Source: Bradyrhizobium sp. SZCCT0231 | GTDB taxonomy: Bacteria; Pseudomonadota; Alphaproteobacteria; Rhizobiales; Xanthobacteraceae | Reading direction: 5' to 3' | Assembly (NCBI RefSeq): GCF_018130245.1 | Contig: NZ_JAFCKP010000002.1 | Span: forward strand, 124,001-188,000 | DNA: 64,000 bases | In this document: piece by piece, positions 59,299-64,000 of the stretch | How positions within the stretch are numbered: position 1 is the stretch's first letter | How the letters are laid out: every line of letters starts with the position of its first letter | The notes under the pieces: model-generated | Database searches by the model: none | What the model saw: only the letters and a program-made list of their open reading frames with translations | Told to the model about the DNA's origin: nothing | Program-made: the position numbers and the translations under genes

Positions 59299-59593
59299 CG
59301 TCGGGGAAGCCAGACCAATCTGCTGCGGTGCTCTTCTTCGCCGTCAGCGAGGCTTCCTCGCGCCAGACCGCGCATGGCTGCTGTCGCCGGCCAAATTCCT
59401 GCTGACCGGGATAGTTCTGGCCGTAGCTTTTTGGCTGATTGCGCGTTTCAGCCCAGCCGCTCTTGCCTCCGGGCACACCTTCCGGGACGAAGCGACGCTG
59501 GCCCTGCTCGCCGTCGGCGGCACGATCGTCTACGCCCTCGCGCTCCTCGTGTTGTTCGGCCGCAAGTGGCTGGTCTCGCCGGTGCGCGGTTAG
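59299..59593 (+). pseudogene. Decayed copy of the murJ 3' end (first)
   Basis: From about 59299 the sequence follows the last 95-100 codons of murJ. The in-frame part RGFLAPDRAWL, then AKFLLTG, LAVAFWLIARFS and LLAVGGTIVYALA to KWLVSPVRG aligns with the true MurJ end, about three-quarters of 80 residues identical by eye. Upstream, the alignment needs two small indels (near 59325 and 59345) to stay in phase. The stop is at the same place as in murJ. No N-terminal 80 percent is present, so it cannot be a working flippase. The level of difference argues against a recent duplication. Confidence 0.82.
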
Positions 59594-59675
59594 GGCCTAC
59601 CCTCTACCGGAGGATTGATCTAACGATAGAGGCTTCAGCCAGTTGTCCATCGACGGAAACGATCGGCAGCCCTGC

Positions 59676-60065
59676 ATGCCACAGCATCTGAGCCTTACTG
59701 CGGTAGTCGTTCGAGACTATGACGAGGCGATTGCATTCTTTGTTGGCAAACTCGAATTTGAACTTCGGGAGGACACCCGTCTCGACGAAGAAAAGCGCTG
59801 GGTTGTTGTTGCGCCGCCCGGCAGCGACGAGAGCGGCATTCTGCTGGCCAAGGCTACGACCCCGGGCCAAGAGCAAGCCATCGGAAATCAGAGTGGCGGC
59901 CGCGTCTTTCTGTTCTTGGCGACTGATGATTTCAATCGCGACTACAAAGCGTTTCGAGAGCGAGGCGTGAGGTTTCTCGAACAGCCGCGGCGTGAGGTCT
60001 ACGGCACGGTGGCAGTGTTTGAAGACCTCTACGGAAATCGCTGGGACCTGATTGAACCGACGTAG
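59676..60065 (+). CDS. VOC-family (glyoxalase/dioxygenase-fold) protein
   Basis: A 129-residue cytoplasmic protein of the vicinal oxygen chelate superfamily. The two beta-alpha-beta-beta-beta modules are visible: LSLTAVVVRDYDEAIAFFVG to WVVVAPP, and GGRVFLFLATDDFNRDYKAF to YGTVAVFEDLYGNRWDLIEP. The conserved late glutamate and asparagine of the fold are in FEDLYGNRWDL. I chose ATG 59676; a TTG at 59643 would add 11 residues. The substrate is unknown. It lies between the two decayed copies of the murJ 3' end. Confidence 0.8.
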   Translation: MPQHLSLTAVVVRDYDEAIAFFVGKLEFELREDTRLDEEKRWVVVAPPGSDESGILLAKATTPGQEQAIGNQSGGRVFLFLATDDFNRDYKAFRERGVRFLEQPRREVYGTVAVFEDLYGNRWDLIEPT

Positions 60066-60106
60066 GATGTGGGAAGTCGCCACACTTTGCTCAATGAGGG
60101 CACTGG

Positions 60107-60181
60107 CTCGCCGTCGGAGACAAGATCGTCTACGCGCTCGCGATCGGCCGCAAGTGGCTGGTCTCGCTGGTGCGCGGTTAG
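60107..60181 (+). pseudogene. Decayed copy of the murJ 3' end (second)
   Basis: 75 bp read LAVGDKIVYALAIGRKWLVS then LVRG and stop, matching the last 28 codons of murJ (LAVGGTIVYALAILALFGRN and on) with an in-frame 12-bp deletion. The final 26 bp, up to the stop, differ from murJ at one base. It starts 42 bp after the VOC gene and has no start codon of its own, so it is a relic. Confidence 0.85.
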
Positions 60182-60188
60182 GCGCGTA

Positions 60189-60581
60189 TCAATGAGTTCG
60201 TGATGTCTGCTTGACCCGCGAAAGGCGGACCTGCGCCAAGTGGCCATAGAGAAGGACGACGATACCTGAGAGTCCCAGGCCGATCGCTCGCACAACCCAA
60301 AAAAGGCGGTCGATGAAAAAGAGCCCGACCCGGTGGCTCGGTTCCCAGGATTGGTAAGCCCAGACGCAGCCAGCCAAGGCGATGCTCAACGCCGCCAGGC
60401 GGAGCGCGGCCTCGCGATAGGGATGACCTCTGCACCAGCGAACGAGGGTATCGTAGGCCTTCCACTGGGGCCAAAGAAGCAAAAGCCAAAGCGAATACTG
60501 AATAGCAAACTGCGATTCGTGCTCTGCCAGCACCCGCATTTGCCGATGGAGATGGATGCTATCGATGGCGAGCCAGGCCAC
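60189..60581 (-). CDS. Hypothetical membrane protein
   Basis: A 130-residue protein with about three hydrophobic segments (about 28-38, 60-78 and 88-112), including ALRLAALSIALAGCVWAYQS and GLGLSGIVVLLYGHLAQV. The GTG at 60581 gives the full frame; ATG 60539 (MRVLAEHESQFAIQYSLW) is an alternative, and neither has a strong ribosome site. No family recognised. Its stop is 8 bp from the second murJ relic, so it may have arrived with the same rearrangement. Coding status is moderately supported by hydrophobic periodicity only. Confidence 0.5.
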   Translation of the reverse strand: MAWLAIDSIHLHRQMRVLAEHESQFAIQYSLWLLLLWPQWKAYDTLVRWCRGHPYREAALRLAALSIALAGCVWAYQSWEPSHRVGLFFIDRLFWVVRAIGLGLSGIVVLLYGHLAQVRLSRVKQTSRTH

Positions 60582-60900
60582 GTGGTGGAGATGAGCATTC
60601 GGGCAGAATTTGGGGCCCGTCCGCGCGGGCCCGGAACGTGCCGGCGCGAGGGCTCGCTTCTAGGATGCAGTCGATTTCCATACATCCCTTGATTTTGTGT
60701 GATTGCCATGGTATTCGCGCCGCATGATCAAATCCGTGCGCAACGTCAATCTCTCGCACATGACCTGCTTCGGCTGGGCCGTGGAAGGAGTCGCGCGCTA
60801 GGAATTCGACGACGACATCTTTTCCACCAGGCCCCGCCGGCATCGGACGGGGCCTTTTCATTGGCCACGCTCCCTGCCGGCACAACAGCAGGAGCATTCG
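60582..60900. other. Intergenic region with probable small transcript
   Basis: 319 bp between the leftward membrane gene and the rightward DUF1127 gene. It contains a promoter-like ttgatt-17-tattcg at 60690-60718 and a strong hairpin at 60829-60855, described separately. A 25-codon frame from 60724 (MIKSVRNVNLSHMTCFGWAV, then EGVAR) is possible but lacks a clear ribosome site. Confidence 0.4.
60719..60860 (+). ncRNA. Candidate small RNA or leader ending in terminator
   Basis: A transcript of roughly 140 nt is suggested by a promoter-like pair (ttgatt at about 60690, tattcg at about 60713) and an intrinsic terminator. The terminator has an 8-bp stem aggccccg (60829-60836) / cggggcct (60848-60855), inner ccg/cgg pairs and a following ttt. 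There is no convincing long frame. It could be a free small RNA or a leader that attenuates the DUF1127 gene 40 bp downstream. Confidence 0.4.
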
Positions 60901-61176
60901 ATGCCACCACAATTGACGAACAGCACAAGCGAGCCGGAGGTCGACGCCGCGCGGCTTCGTCTCGACTTTTCTATCGCCTTGAGCCTGCTTGGGCGATACT
61001 GGCGCGCGTTTCACGGCTGGCGCCGGCAGTCACGTGTCACCTTGCACGACCTGAGCGACAGGGAGTTGATGGATATCGGCCTGACGCGCGGCGAGATCGA
61101 TCACCTCACGCCCGAACGCGCCCTCGATCGGCTGAGAGATCGCGTAGCGGATCTATGGAGGCGCGGTGGGATGTAA
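60901..61176 (+). CDS. DUF1127-domain small protein
   Basis: A 91-residue protein whose C-terminal half is a DUF1127 domain: WRRQSRVTLHDLSDRELMDI, then GLTRGEIDHL. This basic YjiS-like motif (LSD-x-x-L-x-DIG) is widespread in Alphaproteobacteria, where such proteins have been linked to RNA turnover and phosphate or carbon balance. The N-terminal part is variable and helical. The ATG at 60901 has aggagc 5-6 nt upstream. A terminator-like hairpin just before it may regulate its expression. Confidence 0.85.
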   Translation: MPPQLTNSTSEPEVDAARLRLDFSIALSLLGRYWRAFHGWRRQSRVTLHDLSDRELMDIGLTRGEIDHLTPERALDRLRDRVADLWRRGGM

Positions 61177-61213
61177 CTTTTTAAGGGGCTTGGTGGACCG
61201 CGTCTTCGCGGCC

Positions 61214-61255
61214 GATCCTTCGAGGCGCCCCGCTTTTGGCGGGGCTCCTCGGGAT
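61214..61255. repeat. Dispersed palindromic repeat
   Basis: An imperfect inverted repeat, gatccttcgaggcgccccgc against gcggggctcctcgggat, with a short ttttg loop. This ccttcgag...ctcctcgggatgag unit is a repeat I recognise from many Bradyrhizobium intergenic gaps. It lies between the DUF1127 gene and the hydroxylase gene. Confidence 0.7.
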
Positions 61256-61409
61256 GAGGTCTTGTTTCGCAGCGCAATCTGGATGCCATGGTGGCGGGGG
61301 CGCGTCGCGTTCGCCGCCTGCGACCCATATGCACGCCTAAACCCGTTTGCCTTGCCACTTTTTCCACGGCAATATGCCGGCAAAACAACCATAGGACGGG
61401 TCAAGACAA

Positions 61410-63719
61410 ATGGCGGCTCCCATCAAGTTCGGCGTTGGCCAAAGCGTGCTGCGCAAGGAGGATGACGCGCTCATCCGCGGCAAGGGCCGCTATACCGACG
61501 ACTACGCGCCGCAGGCCGCGCTCCGCTGCTTGATGCTGCGCTCGCCGCATGCGCATGCCAAATACACCATCGATGCGAGCCGGGCCCGCGGCTTGCCCGG
61601 CGTCGCGCTGATCCTGACCGCCGATGACGTGAAGGATCTCGGCAATCTGCCCTGCCTGTTCAACCTTGAGACCGATCCGTTCACCGGCCCGCCTTATCCG
61701 ATCCTCGCCAAGGACGAGGTGCGCCATGTCGGCGATGCCATCGCCTTCGTGGTCGCCGAGACCATCGACCAGGCCCGCGACGCGATCGAGGCGATCGAGG
61801 TCAAATGGTCGCCGCTGCCGGCGGTGACCGGTGTGGTCAACGCCGTGAAGAAGGGCGCGCCGCAGGTCTGGCCGGACAAGCCGGGTAACGTGCTGTTCGA
61901 CGTCTCGATCGGCGACAAGGCGGCGACGGAAGCTGCCTTTGCGAAGGCGGATGCGGTGGCCGAGATCAACATCGTCAATCCGCGCGTGGTCGCGAGCTTC
62001 ATGGAGACGCGCGCGGCGGTGTGCGAATACGACGCCAAGCGCGACCATCTGACGCTGACGGTCGGCAGCCAGGGCAGCCACCGCCTGCGCGACATCCTGT
62101 GCCAGAACGTGCTCAACATCCCCACCGACAAGATGCGGGTGATCTGCCCCGACGTCGGTGGCGGTTTCGGCACGAAACTGTTTCCCTATCGGGAATATGC
62201 GTTGATGGCGGTGGCCGCGCGAAAACTGAAGAAGGCGGTGAAATGGGCGGCCGACCGCTCCGAGCATTTCATGGGCGACGCGCAGGGCCGCGACAACGTC
62301 ACCACCGCCAAGATGGCGCTGGCCGAGGACGGCAAGTTCCTCGCGATGGATTGCGACCTGATGGGCGACATGGGCGCGTATCTCTCGACCTTCGGGCCCT
62401 ACATCCCGCATGGCGGTGCCGGTATGCTGCCGGGCCTCTACGACATCCAGGCCTTCCACTGCCGGGTGCGCACCATCTTCACCCACAGCGTGCCGGTCGA
62501 TGCCTATCGCGGCGCCGGGCGGCCCGAGGCGGCCTATGTCATCGAGCGTCTCGTCGATGCCTGCGCGCGAAAACTCGACATGACGCCGGACGCCATCCGC
62601 CGCAAGAATTTCATCCCGCCCAAGGCGCTGCCGTACAAGACAGCCACGGGCAAGGTCTATGATTCCGGCGACTTCGCCGCGCATCTGAAGCGCGCGATGG
62701 AGATCGCGGAATGGAAGGAATTCCCCAAGCGCGCCAAGGCGGCCAAGAAGCACGGGCTTATCCGCGGCATTGGTCTTGCGAGCTATGTCGAGATTTGCGG
62801 CGTGATGGGTGAGGAGACGGCCAACGTCCGCCTCGATCCCAATGGCGACGTCACCGTGCTGATCGGCACGCAATCGAGCGGGCAGGGCCATCAGACCGCC
62901 TATGCGCAGATCGTCGCGGAGCAGTTCGGCCTGCCGCCGGAGCGCGTGCATATCCACCAGGGCGATACCGACGAGATCGCGACGGGCCTCGGGACCGGCG
63001 GCTCGGCCTCGATTCCCACGGGCGGCGTCTGCGTGGAGCGCGCTGCGGGCGATCTGGGCAAGAAGCTGAAGGAGCTTGCAGCGCAGGCGCTGGAGGCCAG
63101 CGCCGGCGACCTCGAGATCACCGACGGTGTGGTTCGCATTTCCGGCACCGACCGCTCGATCTCCTTCGCCGATCTCGCCAAGCGGCCCGGCGCCGATCCG
63201 TCGAAGCTGAACGGCAGCGCGACCTTCGCCAGCGCCGACGGCACCTATCCCAACGGCACGCATCTGGCGGAGGTCGAGATCGATCCGGCCACCGGCATCA
63301 TCAGAATCGTCAACTACGTGATCGTCGACGATTTCGGCAAGACGCTCAATCCGCTGCTTTTGGCGGGCCAGGTGCATGGCGGCGCCATGCAGGGCATCGG
63401 CCAGGCGCTGATGGAGCAGGTAGTCTATGGGCCGACCGACGGCCAGCTCATCACCGCCACCTACATGGACTACGCGCTGCCGCGGGCGGCGGATGGTCCG
63501 TCCTTCGTGTTCGAGACCCACAACGTTCCCTGCAAGACCAACCCGCTGGGGGTGAAGGGGGCGGGCGAGGCCGGCGCGATCGGCTCCTGCCCGGCCGTCG
63601 TCAACGCCATCGTCGACGCGCTCTGGCGCGAATACAAGATCGGCCACATCGACATGCCGGCAACGCCGGAGCGGGTGTGGATCGCGATCAACGAGCATCA
63701 CCGCCGTCACACCCTCTAA
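61410..63719 (+). CDS. Molybdenum hydroxylase large subunit (xanthine dehydrogenase/CoxL family)
   Basis: A 769-residue molybdopterin-binding large subunit. The N-terminal 'a/b hammerhead' domain (about 15-130) has LRKEDDALIRGKGRYTDDYA. The cofactor domain has VGGGFGTKLFPYREYALMAV (about 249-268), AYRGAGRPEAAYVIERLVDA and QSSGQGHQTAYAQI, with the catalytic glutamate in GVKGAGEAGAIGS (about 730-742). The loop AYRGAGRPEA lacks the AYRCSFR motif of true form I CO dehydrogenase, so another substrate is likely. The iron-sulfur and FAD subunits are not adjacent upstream; a cytochrome c'-like gene follows after 127 bp. Confidence 0.9.
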   Translation: MAAPIKFGVGQSVLRKEDDALIRGKGRYTDDYAPQAALRCLMLRSPHAHAKYTIDASRARGLPGVALILTADDVKDLGNLPCLFNLETDPFTGPPYPILAKDEVRHVGDAIAFVVAETIDQARDAIEAIEVKWSPLPAVTGVVNAVKKGAPQVWPDKPGNVLFDVSIGDKAATEAAFAKADAVAEINIVNPRVVASFMETRAAVCEYDAKRDHLTLTVGSQGSHRLRDILCQNVLNIPTDKMRVICPDVGGGFGTKLFPYREYALMAVAARKLKKAVKWAADRSEHFMGDAQGRDNVTTAKMALAEDGKFLAMDCDLMGDMGAYLSTFGPYIPHGGAGMLPGLYDIQAFHCRVRTIFTHSVPVDAYRGAGRPEAAYVIERLVDACARKLDMTPDAIRRKNFIPPKALPYKTATGKVYDSGDFAAHLKRAMEIAEWKEFPKRAKAAKKHGLIRGIGLASYVEICGVMGEETANVRLDPNGDVTVLIGTQSSGQGHQTAYAQIVAEQFGLPPERVHIHQGDTDEIATGLGTGGSASIPTGGVCVERAAGDLGKKLKELAAQALEASAGDLEITDGVVRISGTDRSISFADLAKRPGADPSKLNGSATFASADGTYPNGTHLAEVEIDPATGIIRIVNYVIVDDFGKTLNPLLLAGQVHGGAMQGIGQALMEQVVYGPTDGQLITATYMDYALPRAADGPSFVFETHNVPCKTNPLGVKGAGEAGAIGSCPAVVNAIVDALWREYKIGHIDMPATPERVWIAINEHHRRHTL

Positions 63720-63846
63720 ACCCGATCTCCGCGCGCACGGGAATAAACGCGCCGCGCGGGGTTCTACCCATGATGGGTCCCGGCTTCCCGTGAAGCCGGC
63801 GAAGTCTCATTCCCTGAACGTCTCGAGAGCCGGAGAAACGAACCAA

Positions 63847-64000
63847 ATGAAACGGACGATAATTGTCGCGGGCGCCCTCGTGCTGGGCGCGGGTGCCGTG
63901 ATGGCGCAACAGGAGATTGCCGTCCAGCAGGACAATCTGATGCGAGCGATCGCCAAGAATCAGTATGGCGTCCTTCAGAAGATGAGCAAGGGCGATATTC
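63847..64000 (+). CDS. Cytochrome c'-like protein, N-terminal part
   Basis: The first 51 codons of a gene running off the right edge. A signal peptide (MKRTIIVAGALVLGAGAVMA, cleaved before QQEIA) is followed by the first helix of the cytochrome c' / c556 type, QQDNLMRAIAKNQYGVLQKM. The CXXCH haem site is expected near the C-terminus outside the window, so the identification rests on helix A alone. The ATG at 63847 has cggag upstream. It could be the electron acceptor for the hydroxylase encoded just before it. Confidence 0.65.
   Translation, partial: MKRTIIVAGALVLGAGAVMAQQEIAVQQDNLMRAIAKNQYGVLQKMSKGDI

Noticed and set aside
61401-63710. A 769-codon antisense frame over the molybdenum hydroxylase gene
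   Set aside because: Exact mirror of a confidently identified gene; low-complexity composition typical of antisense high-GC frames.
63780-63799. Hairpin ccggcttc-ccgt-gaagccgg after the hydroxylase gene as a terminator
   Set aside because: The 8-bp stem is perfect but no U-run follows, and the cytochrome gene starts soon after; it may be a processing element only.

Overview
The window is a high-GC chromosomal segment of an alphaproteobacterium, most likely Bradyrhizobium or a close Nitrobacteraceae relative. This rests on codon use, on several small protein families I know mainly from that group, and on its typical intergenic palindromes. I see no rRNA, tRNA, CRISPR array, transposase or prophage. 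Every function below is read from protein motifs; no database search was possible. Layout: (1) 1-3.5 kb: 3' end of pobA (4-hydroxybenzoate hydroxylase), converging on a leftward pair of a FecR-like periplasmic protein and a CHASE2 adenylate cyclase. (2) 3.9-15.1 kb: a tightly packed rightward chemotaxis operon, STAS protein-cheY-cheA-cheW-mcp-cheW-mcp-cheR-cheB-soluble MCP-like protein, closed by a hairpin. A GrlR-family protein follows. (3) 15.9-22.4 kb: small, mostly uncharacterised genes. These include short secreted proteins sharing an A-Q-G signal-cleavage context, a VanZ-like protein, a one-TM anchored protein, and three micro-genes of 43-57 codons. (4) 22.8-27.8 kb: envelope-related genes: a PPP-type phosphatase, a BTLCP cysteine protease, an O-antigen-ligase-like membrane protein and hypothetical proteins. 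(5) 28-58 kb: a large exopolysaccharide locus. It holds an OMA/Wza-like export lipoprotein, O-antigen ligase/polymerase, Wzc-like tyrosine kinase, Wzx flippase, Wzy-like polymerase, four glycosyltransferases, acetyl- and acyltransferases, a beta-helix protein and a WcaJ/WbaP-like initiating sugar-phosphate transferase. It also has the GDP-L-fucose set (manC, gmd, fcl), a WlbA-like dehydrogenase with a DegT aminotransferase, and finally murJ. (6) 58-64 kb: DoxX and VOC proteins interleaved with two decayed copies of the murJ 3' end, a probable small-RNA unit, a DUF1127 protein, an orphan molybdopterin-binding hydroxylase large subunit, and the start of a cytochrome c'-like gene. How the genes work together: the polysaccharide genes form a Wzx/Wzy-type pathway. 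The initiating transferase loads a sugar phosphate onto undecaprenyl phosphate and glycosyltransferases extend it, including from GDP-fucose made by ManC/Gmd/Fcl. Wzx flips the repeat, a Wzy-like protein polymerises it, and the Wzc-like kinase plus Wza-like lipoprotein control length and export. Genes from about 35.6 to 45.4 kb are visibly AT-richer than their surroundings, as expected of an exchangeable strain-specific cassette. The chemotaxis operon encodes a complete CheA/CheW/CheY/CheR/CheB pathway with two closely related receptors and an unusual soluble protein carrying two degenerate receptor-tip motifs. The most unusual structural feature is the threefold repetition of the murJ 3' end between 58.0 and 60.2 kb.
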